Source: Ophiobolus disseminans (Eukaryota; Ascomycota; Dothideomycetes; Pleosporales; Phaeosphaeriaceae). Taken from it: a stretch of 64,000 bases of DNA. The notes below the pieces were generated by a model. That model was not told the DNA's origin, ran no database searches, and worked only from the letters and a program-made list of their open reading frames with translations. A program made the translations under genes and the position numbers. Location of the stretch: positions 1,169,688 to 1,233,687 of the forward strand of contig MU006229.1 in the NCBI GenBank assembly GCA_010093685.1. Direction: 5' to 3'. This document shows, piece after piece, positions 44,240 to 53,702 of the stretch. The stretch's first letter is position 1; every line of letters starts with the position of its first letter.

Positions 44240-45394
44240 ATGCCGCAACTACTCGAATTACCCGTGGAACTATTCGAGCCGATCATTGACTTCACCGCGC
44301 AGCAGGTGGAGCTGCCTGAGTTGTTCCGCCTCCGTGCTGTTTGTCGTAAGAAAGCACCACCCCCTTTGTTCTGTTCAAGGCTCTCGTGCTGGCTAATACA
44401 GGGACGTTCTAGGTGGCCATCGACCACATACTGCTCGCGCAGACCCCCATTGACAGATTCAAGGTGAACAACACAGATGCCAGTGATTCCAGACGAGGGT
44501 ATGGACCTGGCATGTACCTTCGCAAAAATCTCGGATCAGCCCTTTTCGCCCGTTTCCACCAACCGGGAGCTCTTCCTGTGTTAGTGTCTTCATATATCGT
44601 CAATTTGGTTGAAGAACTTCTCAAACTGGCCCCGTCCGAGTCCGTTGCAGGCACAAAGCAGGGTGCGACAACACGGAAAGCACGGACTGACTATGAACAA
44701 CGATTGTGTCATGCTCTTGGAAGCTCGGATAAGTATATGGAGAGGTGGTTCTTTGTCCTCGGGCTGTATCCGGGTTCAATCTATTCGAATACTGGACTGC
44801 AGCCTTTCGCCACGCCTCTGAGGTTCGTAGATGATTGCCTGTCGGCGGCGGTATCAATCGATGACACGATAGCCATAAATCACTACCTTGAGATAGGAGC
44901 GCAGCCCTTGAGCTTTGATATTTGGGGAGCATTTGGTAGTGCAATTAGCGTTGCAGCGGTCAACGCCAACCTAGAGACTCTGAAACTGCTTCTTGATCGT
45001 GTTTCTTATCAAATGAAAACTTCAAAGGGACATCAGAGCTCGAAACAGCTTTCCCAAATGGATCTTATGGATAGCCAGCAAGGTTGCAATCTCAGCACAA
45101 GCCCAAAACGCAGCTATTCTTCTCTTCGAGTCCATGGATGAGCAACCCAACGATAGAGTCTTCGAGAGCTGGTCAAAGAGCCAGAAAACACGTTGTATTT
45201 CCAGAGCTGCGTGAAGCGGGTGCATCAACCTTATTGACTATCTTCTCAAGTCTCCACTTCGTCCCAAAGTCCGGACTGTATTACAAGATGACTTTGACAC
45301 AATAGTCGACAAGGCTTGCCAGCACAGTCAGACTGATGTGCTACGCCATCTTGCATCCAGACTTGTCAACGATACGGCTGGCCGTATGGCTTGA
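44240..45394 (+). pseudogene. F-box-like/ankyrin-type gene, broken
   Basis: Exon 1, 44240-44345, encodes MPQLLELPVELFEPIIDFTA and LPELFRLRAVC, an F-box-like start. A 56-nt intron leads to R-T-F, then TAG at 44410-44412, then VAIDHILLAQTPIDRF in the same frame; the expected Gln or Glu has become a stop. The frame stays open to an ankyrin-like segment (NLETLKLLLDRVSYQM), then shifts near 45020 to SFPKWILWIASKVAISAQAQ and NAAILLFESMDEQP. A TGA at 45212-45214 sits where CGA (Arg) would give RAARSGCINLIDYLLKS. Coding similarity ends at 45394, where repeats begin. An alternative splice donor could bypass the first stop but not the later lesions. Confidence 0.6.
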
Positions 45395-46227
45395 AGGCTA
45401 GCCTTATTAATATAGGTATCCAGCCAGCCGGCCGAAGGCCGCAAAAGATAGGTATCCAGCCGGTTGGAGGAGTAGCAAAAGCCGTATTTGGCCGGGTCGG
45501 CCGGGTACTTTTACATATAGAAATAGGTGGGCGTTGAGGCTATTGATTTTGCAGCAAAAGCTATCTTACGATACTTTTTTAGTGTTGTAACTAAGTTAGG
45601 GTTAGTTGCAGGTAGCTTAGGTAATCACCCATCTTGACGCGTCTTCCCACACACACAATACTTTTGACTCTATCAATCCAACACCTATATACTCAAATTT
45701 CTTAGTGTTCTATTACTGCGTACTTGCTGTTGTCCTTATGCCTACCGTTGCCAAAAATTCCACAAAACGCGCCTCTTCTGACGCGTTATCTTGCCCAAAA
45801 AAAACGCGCTAAAGGCACCGCCAGTCAGCCAATTCCTATCGACTCTCAAGCACCTGCTCTATCTCCTTCTCCTCCTGCGCCTATCACGAACGCCCTTCAA
45901 GCCCTTGTGAGCGAGTCACAGGCACCCACATTCGAAGCGCGTATTCGAGAATCCCGCGCTGAAGACTCTATCGTCGCGCCGCCCAAGGGCAGCGAGCATG
46001 CTACTGCTGCAGCTTCTGAGGCACCAGAAGATGATGAGGATAAGGATAAGGAAGTTGAAGCTTTTGACGCCCACCTTATGGACAAATACAACGGCATTGA
46101 TTAGAGTCGCTTAAAGAAGTACTAGCTGCCTCTGAAGAGCTACAAATACAAGAAAAGCTGGGTCTATTGCTATGGCTATTGCGTCGCCGCGCGCAGCGAC
46201 CCAAGTCGTATCTATTAGGTATGCCAC
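45395..46227 (+). mobile_element. 5' fragment of a hAT-type DNA transposon
   Basis: After short repeats of AGGTATCCAGCC (45415-45455), an ATG near 45738 starts MPTVAKNSTKRASSDAL. A run of eight A near 45800 puts the rest one base out of frame. The second frame reads KKRAKGTASQPIPIDSQAPA, a Pro/Ser/acidic linker, then W/*SRLKKYQLPLKSYKYKKSW and RSDPSRIY*VCH. This resembles the BED-like start of fungal hAT transposases. It is cut at 46227 by the pogo element and the rest is not found on the other side. hAT assignment rests on the linker plus zinc-finger pattern only. Confidence 0.5.
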
Positions 46228-46229
46228 TA

Positions 46230-48028
46230 AGCTCGGTGGCCTAGTTTGCGGCCACCTCTAGTTTGCGGCCACCGTGCGCAAATGCGGCCACCCAGCTCAA
46301 CACGCAATAACTCAACAACAACGCTTATATTTAAAACTCTGTACACATAGAGTCTAGAGTACGAGCTGCAGCTTGAGCTGCTGCGGCTTTTGCAGCTTTC
46401 TGAGTCTCCTTTGATGATGCGCGCGCAACTTGAGCTGCTGCTCTGTCTATTGCAGCCTTAATACTCTTAGCATTACTAAAGCGCTCATTCTAATCAACTC
46501 TGACTTGCTTTCTTGTCTGCCTACTCTGAAGTTGCTCTAGTTGATATTTCAGGCGTTGATTCTCAGCCTGCAGTTGAGCTGAGTACGCAGTTGATAGTGA
46601 GATAGCCTTGCCTGCCTTGCCAAGCACTAGACAGGTGCTCCAAGAGAGAGATTCTGACCGCAGGAGCTGCTGCTGAGCTTGATATATATCCTAAGCTCTC
46701 TTTGGGGTTGAGAAGGATAGATCTGCAGGAGATTGAGGCTGCGCAGCCTATGTAGGTGGTGGAGGAGTAATAGGACAAGCAGAAACCTAAGAGGAGTGAA
46801 TGACTATACTAGGGTTATACGGGCAGATGCCTGCGGCTCTCCAACCAGCTCGAATAACGCGCTTAGATAGGCCTGTCTCTTGCGCAAGATAACATAAGGA
46901 TATAAAGCGCTCCTTCTTGATAGGAGCTGCGTCATCAAGAGCAGATAGAGCCCTGATCTCAGATCTATACCCTAACTTGAGTACGCTAAAAGGAGCTAGG
47001 TCTAGAGGCTGCAGGATATGAGAGGCGTGAGGAGGAAGGTATATAGTCCATATCTTATGCTAACGGCAGAGCAGCATGAACTCAATATCAACGTGGGACC
47101 CATGGCCATCAAGTATGAGCATCCTCCACTGATTGCCACTAGGCTGAGTTTCTGGGATGAATATGCGCCTCAGCCACTCAGATCCTATCTCATGCGAGGT
47201 CTATCCATTCTGGGAGGTAGTATAGAACCAGTCTGGCACTAATTCAGATAGGAACCACGTTGTCTGTAGGCTCTGTCCCTTGAAGATGACCATACACCTT
47301 AGTTTCTGCCTAGTAGCTGAGATTGTCTCAAGGATTGATACCCACTCGCGATTGCCTAGAGTTTTGACGTAAGCCTTGCGCTTGCTAGCTCGTGCAATCA
47401 CCTAAGAGTTGGTACATACTCCTAGTGCAATGCCAGTCTCATCCATATTCTATATGTCCTCAACTCTGATATTAAGCTCAATTCGAGTGCGGTGGAAGAG
47501 CTCTAGGAACGCTTGGATCTGAGCAGGGCTCGCAGCCTCAGCTCTTAGGGTGTCAATCGATCGTCCGACAATGCTGGCAACTCGAGGTTAACGTGTAAGG
47601 AAGGAGGAGATCCATTGCTGGCCAAGAGGCTTGTAGTCGCCGCCGAGCCTCAGTATTCGAGTCGCCATCTCTCGTACGCGCGCATGAGATGGAGGCAGAG
47701 ATCGCGCATCCTCCTCGAGTACCCAGTCAACTATAAAGGACTCTTGTTCTGGTATCAATCGCTGCTGTTGCTGATGAGCTATCGCGTGTGGAACGCTGCC
47801 CTGTAGCCTGCGCTGGATTGAGGTCCAAGGGACTGCCCAAGCCTTGGCAGCTGCCCTCTGGCTCGTAAAAACACTAGATTCGAGATCGCGGATAGCACCT
47901 TGCAGAGCCTCCTCATGGGGATCCATATTAAGTGCGGCGTTGTTGAGTTATCGCGTGTTGAGCTGGGTGGCCGCATTTGCGCACGGTGGCCGCAAACTAG
48001 GGGTGGCCGCAAACTAGGCCACCGAGCT
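46230..48028 (-). mobile_element. pogo-like transposon (copy E) with long inverted repeats
   Basis: Inverted repeats of about 85-90 bp: 46230-46319 (AGCTCGGTGGCCTAGTTTGC start) and the complement at 47940-48028. They include two copies of a GTTTGCGGCCACC motif. TA flanks at 46228-46229 and 48029-48030. Length 1799 bp with a minus-strand transposase. The terminal repeats are nearly identical, so insertion is fairly recent. Confidence 0.88.
46410..47926 (-). pseudogene. pogo-like transposase, copy E, lightly mutated
   Basis: Start MDPHEEALQGAIRDLESSVF, psq HTH (SQRAAAKAWAVPWTSIQRRL) and CENP-B-like domain (DWVLEEDARSLPPSHARVRE). After TAA at 47588-47590 come PRVASIVGRSIDTLRAEAAS, the DDE core NMDETGIALGVCTNS, WVSILETISATRQKLRCMVI and LILDGHGSHVDIEFMLLCRQ, then YLPPHASHILQPLDLAPFSV. 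A degenerate Ser/Pro-rich tail follows. About six stops, mostly at Gln positions; otherwise a complete transposase. Confidence 0.85.
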
Positions 48029-48030
48029 TA

Positions 48031-48535
48031 AGGAATCCCCCTTGACGGTGTGGCTCGATTGGCCCGGGGCCTGTGGGTATAGCGCGGCGCCCCCGGTCAA
48101 GCCTGGGGTGGCCGCCGCCATCTCATTGGTGGTTTCTTTTGGAGGCGTCACTCTTTGGCTAGTGCGCCGGCCCTCCTCGCTGAGGTAGTGTGGGGCCGTG
48201 GAGGCCGTGGCTGGGTCCATACCGTTCGAGCTCTCGTGAGCGTGGGGTTTGCTACCGCAGTGGTGCTTGCGCGTGCGATTGTCGCGTGCGCTTCGACGGG
48301 CTCTTCGGGAGCGTGTCGACTAGTGGTTTTGACTGCAGTAACGTGTAAGAGTCACACCAAGTTCAGATGAATTGAGTAGTTGAATTGCAAAGTTACTGCA
48401 GTACCGAGCTATTGTAAGGGCTGCAAAGGCTGATAAGTTTAGTGAGGGCGGCACGTGCGCCGGAAGCTTCCGCGCGCTAGTCCCGATCGGCCAGTAGCCG
48501 CAGCCTTAGGGTTTAGCAGTGGCCGAACCCTCACA
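48031..48535 (-). mobile_element. 5' end of a small-LTR retroelement (LTR plus gag start), truncated
   Basis: 48413-48535 reads TGTAAGGG...CCCTCACA, 123 bp with near-perfect 8-bp terminal inverted bases, like a short LTR. On the minus strand a leader follows, then an ATG at about 48220 opens MDPATASTAPHYLSEEGRRT and EMAAATPGLTGGAALYPQAP, a gag-like Pro/Ala/Thr-rich start. This reading frame ends at the pogo target at 48030. Only one LTR is visible; the assignment is tentative. Confidence 0.4.
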
Positions 48536-48540
48536 CTAGC

Positions 48541-49095
48541 TATATACTACTTACTCTTTATATTTATAATAAGCTCTACTACCTAGTCTTAGAATACCGT
48601 ATATAATTATACTATATTAAAGAAAGTAAGTAGACTAGTAGTAATAGAATTTCTATTATTATTAATATTATCTTTACTATTACTATCTATAAGAGTATTT
48701 CTAGGCTTGAAATACTTACTAACTTATCTATCTATATAAATATAAAGGAGAGAAGCGTAAGGTTATTGTTGATACGGCAAAGGTAGGGTTGAATCAAGTA
48801 ACAGTCGTTGCAACGGTTGAGGTGAGAGATTGATTCATGATTGATTCTTTGGCAAGGCGCGAGGCTTCGAAGAAGTACCTCTAGCGCACGAGCCACCTGA
48901 TCACATAATCAGGTACTTTCACTCTACATACGTGCGGTAGCTTGATTCCCAACACTGGCTATCTTTCTTCTTGTTGTTTAGCCCGGTCGACCCATCCTTG
49001 TACTCGAAGTTCAAGCTCGTTGGTGTTGATGAGGTGTCGCTATAAACCTCGGCGAAGATGAGATTTTAAGACTAGCACTGGATCATATCGCCGTC
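48541..49095. other. AT-rich, RIP-like DNA and spacer
   Basis: 48545-48765 is extremely AT-rich, with TATA/TTAT/CTA runs and no coding potential, as in saturated RIP relics. 48770-49095 returns to balanced composition and leads into the ankyrin ORF. Confidence 0.6.
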
Positions 49096-49791
49096 ATGAA
49101 AGCCCAAACAAAGAAGCTGACCGTGCAAGATATACACGGCGACCACGCCATCCATTGTGCGTTTGTACAAAAGTCTGTCGCAAAGCTAACCCTTCTCTTC
49201 GAAGCCTATCGAGCATCCAACCTAGGAGGCTTCAAAGTCCTGTACCACGGCATTCTGAGAACCGCGGTTAAGTGGAAAACGTATCTCAACTACGACGTCA
49301 TCCGCTGCATCATCGGATACTACCTGTCTGAGCCGAAAGTTCACCCAAACGTCTTTCGGAACGCTTGTCAAGAAAAAAACGCCCAACTCGTCCACCTACT
49401 ACTCCAGTATATCCCGGAAATCGATCAAGGAACAGTGCACACGCTCCCGCTCATCCAGGCCGTCAAGTTTAGCGACCAAGCAGTCATCAACGCCGTGCTT
49501 GACGCCGGCGCTGACATCAACAACACGCACTACAACAGAAATGACAAAGCCGAACCCAAGTGGCTCATCAAAAGCCTACCGGAAGTGGCTGCGATGCAGA
49601 GATATGAAGCAGTGCAGGTCCTGCTTGAACGGGGTGCTGTTGTTCCGCCTGTGAGAAGCTGGCAGAATAGTCGGAAGAAGATTTACGATACGTTGCGTGA
49701 GGCTAGGATGGCGCAGACTGGGGAGGATGTGCCTACTTTTGAAGACGTGCAGACGAGGAATCATGCGATGCTTATGGCGCGGACTGCTTGA
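49096..49791 (+). CDS. Ankyrin-repeat protein, possibly a gene fragment
   Basis: 231 residues from ATG 49096. Ankyrin-like units: FRNACQEKNAQLVHLLLQYI, LPLIQAVKFSDQAVINAVLD with AGADINN, and MQRYEAVQVLLERGAVVP. The same frame is open upstream for about 20 codons (EDEILRLALDHIAVMKAQ), suggesting a lost or spliced 5' part. It could be the 3' half of the F-box/ankyrin gene at 44240-45394, separated by transposons. Ends with a normal stop; function unknown. Confidence 0.55.
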   Translation: MKAQTKKLTVQDIHGDHAIHCAFVQKSVAKLTLLFEAYRASNLGGFKVLYHGILRTAVKWKTYLNYDVIRCIIGYYLSEPKVHPNVFRNACQEKNAQLVHLLLQYIPEIDQGTVHTLPLIQAVKFSDQAVINAVLDAGADINNTHYNRNDKAEPKWLIKSLPEVAAMQRYEAVQVLLERGAVVPPVRSWQNSRKKIYDTLREARMAQTGEDVPTFEDVQTRNHAMLMARTA

Positions 49792-50253
49792 GGAGTTGGG
49801 GTACTATTTCCTGCACGAGAGCAGACACTTTCTTTGGAGCGGCAACAATAGACTCCTCACCAGAACATCCCCTGGCTGCTGGATATAATCATCGACAATC
49901 AATAGTCATATCTTGATACTACATGCCTCAATCACGGGAAAGAGTTGTCGATTGTCGACGGGCGCCGAGAAACGAGGGTTGGATCGAGTACATCACTATA
50001 ATTTTCGAAATGCGCTTCTCAAGCTTGCAGTAGCGAGTGAATCGTATGTCAAACGAAAGACACAAACAAGATTGGGATCTCCATTAATACCCCCAGACTG
50101 CAGAAATGTGCAATGCTATCGCTGTCCGAAAGCTGCTCGGCAAAAGCAAAGTCTCACTCAACGCTACACCCTCTATCGTGTCTCTCACGTTCCCTCCTCC
50201 AATCGACAAACACCTATCAACGCCATTGGCATCGCTCTCCAGGGACGACGCGC
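49792..50253. other. Convergent intergenic spacer
   Basis: 462 bp between the ankyrin ORF and the 3' end of the exonuclease gene; no gene seen. Confidence 0.45.
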
Positions 50254-51580
50254 TCACATCCCTCCGATCAAATCGACAACGTTCCGATGAACGAGATCCC
50301 TAGCAGCGATCGCGTCCTCGAGGCTGTTGTGGCCTTTCTTTCCCTGTGTTTGAATGTCCCGGTCAAGATATTTCTTCGTGAGAGTTTTGAGCGAGAGGTT
50401 TCCGGGTTTGCGCACGCATGGGGGTTGGTCTGTGGTTGCTGTAGGGTCGTTTGGAGTCGTAACTGTGCCTGAATTCGAAGTCTTGAGATCTGCTATATCC
50501 TTCGAACCGTTTTGTGAGGCCAAGATCTCGCTCTGTGCTTCGGCTTCCTTTAGCTTCTGTTCCTCCGCTTTCTTCAACTTCAGTTCTTCCGCTTCTTTCA
50601 GCTTCACGCGTCCAAACTTAGTGACATACAAGTCAACAACGAGTGTGTGAATCCACCTCAAAGAACGCAGATCGTTGTTGACGCCATGCCCCACAACCAA
50701 TGTATGAGGTCCGACGTACTTCCAGATCTCCTCGCGCGCTCCCGCCTTGCCTTTCAAACTCGTACCCTGCTTCCGTGCGTTCTTCATATCCGCCCACGTC
50801 ACGCCCAAGTACCAAGTATTGAGATGTTACATAGGGACGTCCGGTTCGACAATATTGTCCAAAATGACGGTCTCAAAGAAGTCATCAACCAGTGTGACGC
50901 GTATCAACCCCGGGTCACTGGAAGCTGCCGTCCCCATCTCGCAATCAAGAGCAACTGCCTCGCGAATGTTGCTTTGGCGCGGCGGTGTCCATAGTGTGGG
51001 ATAGCATTGATGCAGCTCGATCAGCTCACGCAGCCCCTGCAAACGTGGAGAGTGTTCGTTTGCGCCGCTACACAGTGGTGCTGAGGGTGACTGGTTGCAG
51101 TATGTCTAGACCTGGAGGTGTGGTGAGTATCGAGGTCATGCGACCAAAGGGAAGACAGATGAAATTTACCCTGTTGATCAAGTCTCCGGGATGGAACCTG
51201 CAATGAATACGAAGTTCTTTTTGTGGTGTTGCTGTTGAAGGATCATCTTCCGCCAGCATTTGGGCAGGCGTGGAAACATATTGCTGTTGTGAGATTGCCG
51301 GGACTTGGTTATAAGCGGGATCTAGCTGTGTGGGCTCTCCGGGTGGCGGCCGACGCCTGCGTGACAGCCGGGACATGGCCTTGGAATGTTAGCTTCAAGG
51401 TTCGCTTGCAATGATAAATGATACCTCACTTTTGCCGCACTCAGTGCATCTCTGTTTCCCTAAAAGATCCTCTTCGCTCAGCGGTCGGGTGATATAACCG
51501 TGTTTCTCGAGACTCTCTGCACATTCGACTAGGCTTGCTAGACCAGCAAGGTATTGCTGTCTTCGTGTGATGGGCACCAT
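50254..51580 (-). pseudogene. Rex-type DEDDh RNA exonuclease with an in-frame stop
   Basis: Three exons on the minus strand: 51580-51425, 51379-51170, 51105-50254; about 405 codons. Exon 1 has a zinc-binding CTECG motif. Exon 2 has RIHCRFHPG, and the exon 3 start has YCNQSPSAPLC, giving a Cys/His cluster as in Rex3-like proteins. The exonuclease domain has AVALDCEMG (first D, E), TLVVGHGVNNDLRSLRWIH (D) and GKKGHNSLEDAIAARDLV (H, D). A Lys/Glu-rich insertion separates the last two motifs. A TAA at 50827-50829 lies between EPDVPM and HLNTWYLGVTWADM, with no splice signals that remove it and family spacing preserved across it. CAA-to-TAA is the simplest explanation. An active allele elsewhere or sequence error is possible. 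Confidence 0.75.
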
Positions 51581-53702
51581 GATCTCTATCTTGTGGAAGA
51601 TTGGGATGATTACTAAAGGGTCGCGTTGTTGACGAGTGAGAAGGGGAACCTTATATGTACGGGTAACAAGCTGAGTATCAAGGCCGGTGGCGGGGCGGGC
51701 TAGCAGCCCCGCTGTACCGTACTACCGGTACCTTAGCGCAGGGTCCAAATCTCCACCCACGTACTCGTGGCTGGTTTCCCAATCTCCCAAGTCAAACATT
51801 CTCCCAATTCAAACATTTCTTTTGTGTCACAACCTTCGAAAAACTTCCTTGGACATGAACTAGCGACGTATAGTAGCCTCACTTGGTCCTTGTGAGAGCC
51901 AAATCGGAGGCTACCCTGGGAAGGTTGATTTGCGGAAGAGTCATGCGACGAAAACTTACAATAAGTATGCTTGACAGAGTCAGCAATGGAGCAAAAGGTC
52001 GACGCCCTCGCGACTTCTCCGCGCTCAAGCCAAGAGAAGGGAGGTTTGCGCCGCAGGATCCACTCTTTCACGCTCTCTTGTTACTGGTGACTCAGTCCTT
52101 TGTTCGCACGATCGATTGATTTTGGAATGTCTCTCCGCGATCAGTTCTGGCTCATTGATGTTGCAGCACGTGAACCGATGGACATGGCAAACTGCGCAGG
52201 CAACAGCGACAACCCCACGAACTCGTTCTTTCATCAAATCAATACCTTATGGGTGGTCCATCTGCCAACGAAGTACTTGCATGGCTACCTACGGCATTCC
52301 CATGGAGACACAAACGCTTGGTGAATACCAGAGCATACCATATATCAAAATCAACAGTGTCGCGCAAGTTCAGCGCTTGATCAACTAGCACGTTGCTATT
52401 CACAGGAAGTCAGCAGGCGCGCTAGCCTGAGGTCTTTGACGAATGGCGTTAACAAGTTCCTTGAAGCTGAACTGAGTACAGGATCCTCTGATGACTGGAC
52501 AATCTTGGGACACTATACTTTCTTGTACAACTGTCATGCATCAACCAGAGCAGAGACATCTACGCAGGTAACGACTATGGCTTCTGAATGAAGAAGCAAG
52601 GCTCGGCAAAGATAGGAAACTTCACGCATACGAAACGGTGACTCGCCGAGAAGCACGTCATCTCTCAGTCAGTGATCAATTGTGCCTGCCGCGAGGACTC
52701 CATTCCCGGTTTAGATCGCCCCTTCTCTATCGACTCGGTCCCACAACAGTATACGTGTATTGGTGCGCTACCGTTCCCGGCCGGCTTGTCACGCTTGACG
52801 CCTGGTACCTTGTTGTACTTGTCGAACAACCAGGTTCGAGTCTCAACAAGGCCTGAGTGCAAGGCTTCGGCTATGCTAGATTTCCTTCACCTTGAAAGGT
52901 GGCCTACGTACTTCATTTACGCCGACACATACTGATTTCTCCCTAATCACTGTAAGTGCACGTCTTCTCAAATCCAGTCAAAATCTGCTTACTGTAGAAA
53001 GTTCTTGTGGTGCAGTTATGTAAAACGAATTTTGCAAGATCTGTAACACCAATCGTGAGCAAGAGTGCATTTTCAGTTTCGCGATGACAATGCCTACTCT
53101 AATGTTGTACCCGCCAGACCCGAATTTGATTCTCAACAGAGCTGTTAACTTTCGGGAGTCGATGTTCGTTCCGGGAAACTTTTGAGCTAAAGCCGCATTT
53201 GGGGGGTTGCGCGACTGGACTGTTTGTAGTGTATCAAGGTCGGAGGCTGTGATGATAGGACCCATTGCTGACTCGTGACGTTGTATGGAATGGGTGGGGG
53301 CCAGATTTGTGATGAGGACTCAGTTAACGTGGCAGAACAGCAGATTGACAGTTTATGAGAGCAAGCTCAGCGCTGTTGACTAGTTATGGCACCAATCAGC
53401 AGGCACTCGCATAGCAACACGAGCTATGCTGCGCCACACCCTCAGTTTGTGCCCTTTCCGGAGGATGACCGGCTGATACACTGCGGCTGACACCTGCGGT
53501 AGGTGTCCCTCGGCGCTTACGATGAGGCAACTACTGCAGCCACCATCATCACAGCCGGAACACTGGGACGAATGATGTCCCTCGAGAAGTGGCTTAGACT
53601 TTCAGGCAAGGCAGCCCCAAATATCGAAAAATACAGTATACATGAGCTCAGGCCGAAGGGTTGTCTTACTTGCGCGATGAGCTGCGACTTTCGTTGTTCG
53701 AC
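51581..53702. other. Intergenic region without a recognised gene
   Basis: 2.1 kb. Small ORFs (52116-52388; 52672-52935; minus 53265-52978) show no motif. A GGTTCGAGTC string near 52836 is not part of a foldable tRNA. It includes the promoter of the kinase gene. Confidence 0.4.

Noticed and set aside
44346..44412. Alternative donor that would skip the first TAG of the F-box/ankyrin gene
   Set aside because: A GTTTGT donor with a TCTAG acceptor is possible, but later frameshift and TGA lesions remain, so the gene is still treated as broken.
52790..52860. GGTTCGAGTC resembling a tRNA T loop
   Set aside because: Flanking bases do not form the T stem or acceptor stem.
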